This document shows positions 1 through 5,715 of a stretch of 5,801 nucleotides of DNA, piece after piece (positions within the stretch are counted from its first letter, which is position 1; every line of letters begins with the position of its first letter). The notes under the pieces were generated by a model, which did not search any database, was not told where the DNA came from, and saw only the letters and a program-made list of their open reading frames with translations. The position numbers and the translations under genes were made by a program. This DNA is from Flavobacteria bacterium RIFCSPLOWO2_12_FULL_31_7 (GTDB lineage: Bacteria; Bacteroidota; Bacteroidia; Flavobacteriales; Flavobacteriaceae): assembly GCA_001800945.1 (NCBI GenBank), contig MGWJ01000090.1:1-5801 (forward strand). Direction: 5' to 3'.

Positions 1-616
1 AAGCACCAGATAAATTTCCATGAGCGTCTAAAGCAATCATTCCAATCGTATCATGATTTTCGATGTTGGCAATTGGTTTGTATTTACTAGTTTTTAACCA
101 TTCTTTCCATTCTTTTTCTGAATCTTCTACTAGTAAATTTTCTTTTTGAAAACCTTGAGAAAGGGCGAATTGTAAGGCGCCATCCCCAACTAACATTACG
201 TGTGGTGTTTTTTCCATAACAGCCCGTGCCACAGATATAGGATGTTTAATATGTTGTAAACACGCCACCGAACCAATATTAGAAAACTCATCCATAATAC
301 AAGCATCTAATGTAACTTTTCCATCACGGTCTGGTCTTCCGCCGTAGCCGACGCTTCGTTCTTTTGGATCGCCTTCTGGAATTTTAACACCAGCTTCTAC
401 AGCGTCTAAAGCTCGACCGTTATTTTTCAGAACTTCCCAAGCTGCTGCATTGGCTTGAACTCCGAAATTCCAAGTGGAAAGTACAATTGGCTTATTAACT
501 TTTTTGTCTGTGATTGTAATTTCTTCTTCTTTTTCCTCTTTCGATTTAAAAGAATTTAAAGCAATAGCTACTGAACCAATTGCTGCTGTTTTTATAAAAT
601 TTCTACGATTTGACAT
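1..616 (-). CDS. N4-(beta-N-acetylglucosaminyl)-L-asparaginase (glycosylasparaginase), 3' part cut off by window edge
   Basis: This is an Ntn-hydrolase that cleaves the amide bond between GlcNAc and asparagine in N-glycan remnants, releasing aspartate and a glycosylamine. The 205 visible residues start with MSNRRNFIK, a twin-arginine (Tat) motif, followed by a short hydrophobic stretch (about residues 10-20), so folded export to the periplasm is likely. A charged Lys/Glu-rich linker (24-40) precedes the mature domain, which opens with PIVLSTWNFG (43-52). HDTIGM at 188-193 is the family's autoproteolysis site: cleavage between D189 and T190 would free T190 as the N-terminal nucleophile of the beta subunit. 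GGRPDRDG (92-99) is also typical. Enzymes of this type are about 340 residues long, so roughly 135 residues lie beyond the left edge. The start follows the GH20 stop by only 5 nt, which indicates one operon. The preceding AAAATAAAAGAC has no Shine-Dalgarno sequence, as is usual in this phylum. The family call is strong; substrate preference is inferred. Confidence 0.93.
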   Translation of the reverse strand, partial: MSNRRNFIKTAAIGSVAIALNSFKSKEEKEEEITITDKKVNKPIVLSTWNFGVQANAAAWEVLKNNGRALDAVEAGVKIPEGDPKERSVGYGGRPDRDGKVTLDACIMDEFSNIGSVACLQHIKHPISVARAVMEKTPHVMLVGDGALQFALSQGFQKENLLVEDSEKEWKEWLKTSKYKPIANIENHDTIGMIALDAHGNLSGA

Positions 617-621
617 GTCTT

Positions 622-2193
622 TTATTTTAAAATAGCTTTACTGTAATTGATTCCTTTTTTGTCATAGATTTTGAAATGTTGCACCAATCTGTTCTTGAAA
701 TCTAGATAATTTTCTGAGTTAGAAGTGCCCCAAAGTACTTCTGAAAGCGCCACCATTCTTGGAAAAATCATGTATTCAACATGTTCTGGTGAAAGAATAT
801 ATTCCGACCAAACATTGGCTTGCGCGCCGAGAATATATTTGGCTTCTTCTGGAGATAATTCTTTTGGAGTTGGATTGAAGGAATATACTTTTTCTACAGA
901 GGTAAAACCGCCAATAGCAATAGGTTCGTTTTTTGGATCGGCTACTTGATAATGGTCAAAATAACAATGCGAACCTGGCGACATGACTACAAAATGTTTT
1001 TGTTTGGCTGCTGCAATTCCGCCTTCTGTGCCTCGCCAGCTCATAACAGCTGCGTTTGGAGCTAAACCGCCTTCTAAAATTTCATCCCATCCAATAATTT
1101 TTCTTCCTTTACTATTTACAAATTTTTCAATTCTTTGAATGAAATAACTTTGCAATTCATATTCATCTTTTAAGTTTTCATCCTTCATTCTTTTTTGACA
1201 ATGCGGACATACCTTCCATCGTGTTTTCGGACATTCATCGCCACCAATGTGAATGTATTCGGATGGAAATAAATCGATAACTTCTGTTAAAATATTTTCT
1301 AAAAAAGTAAATGTTTCGTCTTTCGGACAAAAAACATCGTCATAAACTCCCCAAATTTTACCTACTTCAAACGGTCCGCCTGTGCAAGAATGTTCGGGAT
1401 AGGCTGCTAAAGCTGCTATGGCATGACCAGGCATTTCGATTTCGGGAACAATCGTAATGTAACGTTCAGTAGCGTAAGCAATAATTTCTTTAATTTCTTC
1501 TTGTGTGTAAAATCCACCATAGCGTTTGTCATCAAATTTTTTATCATCATAACGACCAATCATAGAACCATTTCGCCAAGCGCCAACTTCTGTAAGTTTA
1601 GGATATTTTTTAATTTCGATTCGCCAACCTTGGTCGTCGGTTAAGTGCCAATGAAACGTATTGAATTTATACATCGCTAAATAATCAATATATTTTTTCA
1701 CGAAATCTTTAGGAAAGAAATGGCGTGAGCAATCGAGATGCATGCCGCGCCAAGCGTATTTAGGTTGGTCGGAAATATTTAGACAAGATAAATTTATAGA
1801 TTCTTTTTTTTCTGATGGAATTAACTGTAAGAACGTTTGGATTCCATAGAATTGTCCTTTATATGAATTTGAAATAATATTAACATCATATTTGTCAATT
1901 GTAAGCGAATAACTTTCTCCATTTGAATCAAAAGTTTTACCTAAATAAATTTTAGATTTAGATTTAGTAATAGATGAAATTTTTAATTCTAAGCCCGTTT
2001 TTTCTTTTATAACTCGTTGAAGATATTTTGCTTCAAACGAATTTTCATCTGCATGAATTACAGTTTTTTTATTTAAAGCAAAATTTCCTTCGCTAAATTT
2101 AACTTCAGAAGGTTTTGGAATTAAAGCTAATTCATTCTGTGAAAAAGTAAAATTAGCGAAAACTAAAAGTAGTAAAATTTTTAATTTGAACAT
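622..2193 (-). CDS. Secreted GH20 beta-N-acetylhexosaminidase
   Basis: This enzyme removes non-reducing terminal beta-GlcNAc (or GalNAc) from glycans or chitooligosaccharides by substrate-assisted catalysis. It has 523 residues. A Sec signal peptide (KLKILLLLVFANFTFS) probably ends near S18/Q19; there is no lipobox Cys. Residues about 22-145 form the GH20b N-terminal domain and about 147-490 the TIM barrel. Visible active-site elements are R149 and D154 (WRGMHLD), HWHLTDDQGW (181-190), H257 (MPGH), the catalytic pair D319-E320 (HIGGDE), W369 (GWDE), W386 (SWRG), Y411/D413 and W462/E464 (NVWSE). All expected residues are intact. C321, C329 and C332 form a cluster just after the catalytic pair, a pattern I recall from other Bacteroidota GH20 enzymes. 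No carbohydrate-binding module or secretion tail follows the barrel, so a periplasmic location is more likely than release to the medium. It is probably cotranscribed with the glycosylasparaginase 5 nt downstream. Exact substrate (N-glycan, chitin or peptidoglycan fragments) cannot be read from sequence. Confidence 0.96.
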   Translation of the reverse strand: MFKLKILLLLVFANFTFSQNELALIPKPSEVKFSEGNFALNKKTVIHADENSFEAKYLQRVIKEKTGLELKISSITKSKSKIYLGKTFDSNGESYSLTIDKYDVNIISNSYKGQFYGIQTFLQLIPSEKKESINLSCLNISDQPKYAWRGMHLDCSRHFFPKDFVKKYIDYLAMYKFNTFHWHLTDDQGWRIEIKKYPKLTEVGAWRNGSMIGRYDDKKFDDKRYGGFYTQEEIKEIIAYATERYITIVPEIEMPGHAIAALAAYPEHSCTGGPFEVGKIWGVYDDVFCPKDETFTFLENILTEVIDLFPSEYIHIGGDECPKTRWKVCPHCQKRMKDENLKDEYELQSYFIQRIEKFVNSKGRKIIGWDEILEGGLAPNAAVMSWRGTEGGIAAAKQKHFVVMSPGSHCYFDHYQVADPKNEPIAIGGFTSVEKVYSFNPTPKELSPEEAKYILGAQANVWSEYILSPEHVEYMIFPRMVALSEVLWGTSNSENYLDFKNRLVQHFKIYDKKGINYSKAILK

Positions 2194-2218
2194 GGTTGAG
2201 TTGTGTTTGTAATTTTGC

Positions 2219-2245
2219 TAAAATTAAATAAAAAAAGCCTCACAA
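2219..2245 (-). promoter_or_regulatory. Weak candidate promoter for the GH20-glycosylasparaginase operon
   Basis: On the minus strand TAATTTTA (2226-2219) matches the Bacteroidota -7 consensus TAnnTTTG except for the last base. A TTG (2245-2243) lies 16 bp upstream as a possible -33 element, a slightly short spacing. Transcription would begin near 2213 and give a leader of about 20 nt. The -33 part lies inside the hppA terminator hairpin. It is the best candidate in the only gap available upstream of the GH20 gene; read-through from hppA is the alternative. Confidence 0.35.
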
Positions 2246-2259
2246 TTTGTAAGGCTTTT
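2231..2259 (-). terminator. Intrinsic terminator of hppA
   Basis: An 8-bp stem pairs AAAAGCCT (2233-2240) with AGGCTTTT (2252-2259). The loop (2241-2251) can add about 3 more pairs (ACA with TGT). Read on the minus strand, the hairpin starts 22 nt after the hppA stop and is followed by an uninterrupted U run (2236-2231) and further AU-rich sequence. This separates hppA from the GH20 operon. The plus-strand reading has only four U residues inside the stem, so it would terminate poorly in that direction. Confidence 0.8.
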
Positions 2260-2280
2260 AAAAAATCTGTTTTTAGAAGA

Positions 2281-4917
2281 TTATTTTTTATCTAGTTCTG
2301 CAATTTTCGCATTTATTTCAGCGGCAGTTCCTTCAAAAACTTTTGTAGTCGTTGTTTCTTTTCCGTCCACTATTGTTGTAATGTTTACTGTCGCTTTTTC
2401 TTTACCATCTTTTAAGACTTCTCTTTTAATTTGGATTTTTTGTTCTTCTTTTTGTGTTACCACTGCACTATTATCTTGGTGACGTTTTTCATAATTTGCA
2501 TCGTGACCGTGATTGCAATTTGGACCGTGAACATGTGCATCTCCTATATATTTCCCGTTTTCATCGTATTGTGACATACAATTGTCTTTGCATTCTTGGG
2601 AGCATCCATTTTCGTCACACATTTTAGCACATTCTTCTTTTGTCATCGTGGCACATTTTGACAAATCACATTTACCATCTTTACATACCATTTCTTTTTT
2701 GTCTTTAGAACAACATGCGCCCATTTTATCTTTTCCGGTAGCATGACCGCTTCCTAAAATTGGAGCGATAACTAATCCAATTAAACAAGTTAATTTAATT
2801 AAGATGTTCATTGATGGTCCTGAAGTATCTTTGAATGGGTCTCCAACTGTATCTCCAGTTACCGCTGCTTTGTGCGCATCTGAACCTTTGTACGTCATTT
2901 CTCCGTTGATTTCTACACCTGCTTCGAATGATTTTTTAGCATTATCCCAAGCACCACCGGCATTGTTTTGGAAAACTGCCCAAAGTACACCTGATACGGT
3001 AACTCCCGCCATGTAACCACCTAACATTTCTGCAATTAATTGGTTGTTATCTCCGTAAACTAATTTTCCTAACAATACAATTACGATTGGAAAACCGATA
3101 GTTAAAATTCCAGGTAACATCATTTCGCGTAAAGCGGCTTTCGTTGAAATTTCTACACATTTACCGTATTCTGGTTTACCAGTTCCTTCCATAATTCCAG
3201 GAATTTCTTTAAACTGACGACGTACTTCGTACACCATATCCATGGCGGCTTTTCCAACAGAATTCATCGCTAAAGCTGAGAAAACTACAGGAATCATTCC
3301 TCCAATAAATAACATGGCTAATACAGGTGCTTTGAAAATATTAATTCCGTCAATTCCTGTAAAAGTTACATAAGCTGCGAATAAAGCTAAAGAAGTTAAA
3401 GCCGCAGAAGCGATTGCGAAACCTTTACCAGTTGCAGCAGTTGTGTTACCAACTGAATCTAAAATATCTGTACGAGTACGAACTTCTTTTGGTAATTCAC
3501 TCATTTCAGCAATTCCACCTGCATTGTCAGAAATTGGTCCGAAGGCATCGATTGCTAATTGCATTGCAGTTGTTGCCATCATAGCTGAGGCGGCTAATGC
3601 TACTCCATAAAATCCTGCGCAAGCGTAAGAAGCCCAAATAGCAGCTGCAAATAAAATTACGGTTGGGAAAGTTGAAATCATTCCAGTTGCTAAACCAGCA
3701 ATTACGTTAGTTCCAGCTCCAGTTGATGATTTTTGTACGATTGCTATAACAGGTTTAGTTCCTAAGCCCGTGTAATATTCTGTAACAGATGAAATTGCTC
3801 CTCCAACAATTAATCCGATAATCGTTGCATAGAAAACTCGCATAGAAGAAATTTCTTTTAATCCTTCTCCATAAAATTCCATTTTCATGGTTGTTGGTAG
3901 CATATATTCTACTAGGAAGTAACAAGCGATTAAAGTTAAACCGATTGAAAACCAGTTTCCAATGTTTAATGCTTTTTGTACTTGTGCTTCTTTAGCATCA
4001 TCACTTGAAATTTTCACTAACATGGTTCCGATAATTGAGAATAAAATTCCGAAACCTGCGATAGCCATTGGTAATAAAATTGGGCCAATTCCTGCGAAAG
4101 CATCATCAATTTTTCCACCCATATCTTTAATTACATAGTTTCCTAAAACCATGGCAGCTAATACGGTTGCAACATAAGATCCGAATAAATCGGCACCCAT
4201 TCCGGCAACGTCACCAACGTTATCACCAACGTTATCTGCAATTGTTGCAGGATTACGAGGGTCGTCTTCTGGTATTCCAGCTTCTACTTTACCTACTAAA
4301 TCTGCACCTACATCGGCGGCTTTGGTGTAAATACCACCACCCACACGTGCGAATAGTGCAATAGATTCTGCGCCAAGTGAAAAGCCTGCTAAAGTTTCTA
4401 GAACGATAGTCATGTCTTCCGTTGAAGTCCATGCACCATTCATAAAATATCTAAAGAATAGAATAAAAAATCCTGTTAAACCTAAAACGGCTAAGCCAGC
4501 AACGCCTAATCCCATTACCGTTCCGCCACCAAAAGAAACTTTTAAGGCTTGTGGTAAGCTAGTACGGGCTGCTTGCGTGGTACGAACATTTGTTTTGGTG
4601 GCAATTTTCATCCCCATATTTCCTGCTAATGCAGAAAAGAAAGCTCCAAAAATAAAGGCGATAACAATTAGCCAATGTGTAGTAGGAACGAAAAAAGAAA
4701 TGGCACCAAGAACTGCACTTGCACCAATTACAAAAAAGGTTAATAATCGGTATTCTGCTTTTAAGAAAGCTAGTGCGCCTTCATAGATGTAATCTGAAAT
4801 TTCTTTCATTTTACCATCTCCAGCATCTTGTTTTAAAACCCAAGCACGTTTCATTGCCATAAAAAGCAATCCAATAATTGCCATTACTATTGGCAAATAA
4901 ATCATAAAATCATTCAT
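2281..4917 (-). CDS. hppA: Membrane-integral ion-pumping pyrophosphatase (predicted K+-dependent, H+-pumping) with Cys/His-rich C-terminal extension
   Basis: HppA hydrolyses cytoplasmic pyrophosphate and couples this to ion export across the inner membrane. Residues 1-720 match the whole M-PPase core, normally 16 membrane helices. Pyrophosphate/Mg binding residues are present: K199, D202, D206, K210, E217 and the D228/D232/D236 series (DNVGDNVGD); later D464-N465, D658/K661, D689/D693 and K696/D697. GNTTAATGKG (490-499) has A494 and G497, the K+-dependent signature; K+-independent enzymes have Lys and Thr there. E184 in GAESIALFARVGGG lies seven residues before the conserved Arg R191 (5.50), i.e. 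position 5.43, while 6.53 (G246) and 6.57 (A250) lack Glu. As I recall, this is the pattern of Flavobacterium-type H+ pumps, so H+ rather than Na+ is predicted. At 878 residues it is well above the usual 660-770. Residues about 724-878 are an extra tail with 11 Cys and 6 His, expected to lie on the periplasmic side. It has its own promoter and terminator next to ppa. Confidence 0.96.
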   Translation of the reverse strand: MNDFMIYLPIVMAIIGLLFMAMKRAWVLKQDAGDGKMKEISDYIYEGALAFLKAEYRLLTFFVIGASAVLGAISFFVPTTHWLIVIAFIFGAFFSALAGNMGMKIATKTNVRTTQAARTSLPQALKVSFGGGTVMGLGVAGLAVLGLTGFFILFFRYFMNGAWTSTEDMTIVLETLAGFSLGAESIALFARVGGGIYTKAADVGADLVGKVEAGIPEDDPRNPATIADNVGDNVGDVAGMGADLFGSYVATVLAAMVLGNYVIKDMGGKIDDAFAGIGPILLPMAIAGFGILFSIIGTMLVKISSDDAKEAQVQKALNIGNWFSIGLTLIACYFLVEYMLPTTMKMEFYGEGLKEISSMRVFYATIIGLIVGGAISSVTEYYTGLGTKPVIAIVQKSSTGAGTNVIAGLATGMISTFPTVILFAAAIWASYACAGFYGVALAASAMMATTAMQLAIDAFGPISDNAGGIAEMSELPKEVRTRTDILDSVGNTTAATGKGFAIASAALTSLALFAAYVTFTGIDGINIFKAPVLAMLFIGGMIPVVFSALAMNSVGKAAMDMVYEVRRQFKEIPGIMEGTGKPEYGKCVEISTKAALREMMLPGILTIGFPIVIVLLGKLVYGDNNQLIAEMLGGYMAGVTVSGVLWAVFQNNAGGAWDNAKKSFEAGVEINGEMTYKGSDAHKAAVTGDTVGDPFKDTSGPSMNILIKLTCLIGLVIAPILGSGHATGKDKMGACCSKDKKEMVCKDGKCDLSKCATMTKEECAKMCDENGCSQECKDNCMSQYDENGKYIGDAHVHGPNCNHGHDANYEKRHQDNSAVVTQKEEQKIQIKREVLKDGKEKATVNITTIVDGKETTTTKVFEGTAAEINAKIAELDKK
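2284..2748 (-). other. C-terminal extension of HppA: Cys/His-rich segment plus hydrophilic strand-helix tail
   Basis: This part encodes HppA residues 724-878, after the last membrane helix (about 703-720, NILIKLTCLIGLVIAPIL). Cys residues are at 735, 736, 745, 750, 755, 763, 767, 772, 776, 780 and 801, with spacings mostly C-x3-C or C-x4-C. His residues are at 725, 795, 797, 803, 805 and 813; HVHGPNCNHGHD (795-806) is a compact HxHGPxCxHGH cluster. Residues 814-878 lack Cys and His, are rich in Lys, Glu and Thr, and appear to form short beta strands (IQIKREVL, ATVNITTIV, TTTTKVFEG) followed by a helix (AAEINAKIAELDKK). The reading frame is continuous with the core, and no frameshift is needed to explain it. 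Metal binding or disulfide formation is inferred from composition; I do not recognise a named domain. Confidence 0.8.
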
Positions 4918-4960
4918 AGTTTTTAGTAAATAGTTAATGGTTAATTTTAATTCGTTTTAA

Positions 4961-4990
4961 CAAAAATAAACAAAAAAGGCAATTATCCTA
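4961..4990 (-). promoter_or_regulatory. hppA promoter
   Basis: TATTTTTG on the minus strand (4968-4961) matches the Bacteroidota -7 box TAnnTTTG exactly. The -33 region has only a weak TTAG (4991-4988), and it falls in the loop and stem edge of the ppa terminator hairpin. Transcription would start about 5-7 nt downstream, giving a leader of about 38 nt before the hppA ATG. This suggests hppA can be expressed independently of ppa. Confidence 0.6.
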
Positions 4991-5008
4991 ATGATAATTG
5001 CCTTTTTT
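4972..5008 (-). terminator. Intrinsic terminator of ppa
   Basis: A perfect 16-bp stem pairs 4972-4987 (six A, then GGCAATTATC) with 4993-5008 (GATAATTGCC, then six T), with a 5-nt loop CTAAT. It starts 21 nt after the ppa stop and ends in a U run on the minus strand. Because the flanking A and T tracts pair with each other, the structure is symmetric and could also stop plus-strand transcripts. It touches the hppA -7 box, with only 3 bp between them. Confidence 0.88.
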
Positions 5009-5029
5009 AATGATTTTATTGAAATATTT

Positions 5030-5560
5030 CTATTTGATACTGAATAATCCTTCTGGTTTGTTTTCAATAGCATCGAAACGTTCTGTGCATGCTTTAATGA
5101 TAGCACGAGCTTCGTTTACATCTCCCCAACCTTCTACATCAACTTGTTTGTTTTCTAAGTCTTTATAAACTTGGAAAAAGTGTTCGATTTCTTTGATTAA
5201 GTGAGGGTTTACATCGCTTAAATCGTTTAATGAATTCCAAATTGGATCTGAAACTGGTACACAAATTACTTTTTCATCTGGACCTTTGTCGTCTGCCATG
5301 TGGAAAACGCCAATTGGTTTTACTTCGATTACACAACCTGGGAAAGTTGGTTTAGTAACTAATACTAAAACATCTAATGGGTCGCCATCTAAAGCTAAAG
5401 TTTCAGGAATGAATCCGTAATCTGCTGGATACATCATAGATGAGAATAGCATTCTATCAAAACGCATTCTTTTTAAATCGAAATCATACTCATATTTGTT
5501 TCGGCTTCCTCTTGGAATTTCTACCAAAACATCAAACGTTGTTATTTTATCTGCTGTCAT
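5030..5560 (-). CDS. ppa: Soluble inorganic pyrophosphatase, family I
   Basis: Ppa hydrolyses pyrophosphate to two phosphates in the cytoplasm and so pulls biosynthetic reactions (tRNA charging, nucleic acid synthesis) forward. Its 176 residues match the E. coli enzyme in length and in every active-site residue that can be aligned by eye: E14, K22, E24 (KYEYD), R36, Y44, Y48, the signature DGDPLDV with D58, D60 and D63, then D90, D95, K97, and Y132-K133. Nothing is missing. The start at 5560 is supported by a -7 box at 5590-5583 and a leader of only about 15-20 nt, AA-rich and without a Shine-Dalgarno sequence. The hppA gene follows 112 nt downstream, separated by a strong terminator, so the cell has both a soluble and a membrane-coupled pyrophosphatase at one locus. 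Family and function are secure; regulation is inferred only from the promoter layout. Confidence 0.98.
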   Translation of the reverse strand: MTADKITTFDVLVEIPRGSRNKYEYDFDLKRMRFDRMLFSSMMYPADYGFIPETLALDGDPLDVLVLVTKPTFPGCVIEVKPIGVFHMADDKGPDEKVICVPVSDPIWNSLNDLSDVNPHLIKEIEHFFQVYKDLENKQVDVEGWGDVNEARAIIKACTERFDAIENKPEGLFSIK

Positions 5561-5582
5561 TTTTCTTTTGTATTTGCGGGTG

Positions 5583-5590
5583 CAAAGGTA
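5583..5590 (-). promoter_or_regulatory. -7 box of the ppa promoter
   Basis: TACCTTTG on the minus strand (5590-5583) is an exact match to TAnnTTTG, followed by CACCCG, where transcription probably begins. No TTTG lies at the usual -33 distance; that position is taken by the AACTTCT tandem repeat, whose TTC trinucleotides are the nearest match. Confidence 0.7.
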
Positions 5591-5593
5591 GAA

Positions 5594-5628
5594 AAAAGTT
5601 AGAAGTTAGAAGTTAGAAGTTGAAAGTT
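5594..5628. repeat. Short tandem repeat, 7-bp unit AGAAGTT
   Basis: Three perfect AGAAGTT units (5601-5607, 5608-5614, 5615-5621) are flanked in register by two degenerate ones, AAAAGTT (5594-5600) and GAAAGTT (5622-5628). The array lies immediately upstream of the ppa -7 box and covers the whole spacer and -33 region. Unit number could vary by slipped-strand replication; this is inference. Confidence 0.85.
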
Positions 5629-5672
5629 TTTTTAAATTCTTGAAATAGTGTATATAAAAATACATTAACCAT

Positions 5673-5708
5673 AAAAAAACAGTATAAAAATTATGAAATT
5701 TAGACTGT
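5673..5708 (-). terminator. Possible terminator of the DNA glycosylase gene
   Basis: On the minus strand ACAGT (5708-5704) pairs with ACTGT (5683-5679). After one mismatch, TAAA pairs with TTTA, giving about 9 pairs around an AU-rich loop, followed by a run of T (5678-5673). It begins 7 nt after the glycosylase stop codon. The stem is weak, so the call depends mainly on the position and the T run. Confidence 0.5.
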
Positions 5709-5715
5709 AAAAAAG

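Noticed and set aside
1183..1234. Cys cluster C321/C329/C332 in the GH20 enzyme as a zinc finger-like insertion
   Set aside because: From memory, similar Cys residues after HIGGDE occur in other Bacteroidota GH20 enzymes and do not define a separate domain.
2281..2748. The Cys-rich tail as a separate gene joined to hppA by a sequencing error or lost stop codon
   Set aside because: The frame is continuous and the tail ends cleanly at a stop with a terminator 22 nt further on. Loss of a stop in this window cannot be excluded formally, but nothing in the sequence suggests it.
4412..4786. A 124-codon open frame on the plus strand opposite the 5' part of hppA
   Set aside because: It lies wholly antisense to highly conserved HppA codons and its product resembles no family I know. 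It is a by-product of hppA codon use. The shorter plus-strand frames at 725-949, 1423-1644, 2804-3016 and 4167-4364 were rejected for the same reason.
4972..5008. Long palindrome as an insertion-sequence end or transposon remnant
   Set aside because: Its position just after the ppa stop, GC-containing stem core and T run explain it fully as an intrinsic terminator; there is no transposase or target duplication.
5594..5628. Tandem AGAAGTT units as a small CRISPR array or iteron-type origin
   Set aside because: The units are 7 bp with no spacers, and there is no Cas or replication gene nearby. It is a simple sequence repeat.
5561..5715. A possible small RNA or short gene between ppa and the DNA glycosylase
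   Set aside because: The gap is very AT-rich, with no convincing open frame or stable structure beyond the weak terminator hairpin; it is explained by terminator, repeat and ppa promoter.
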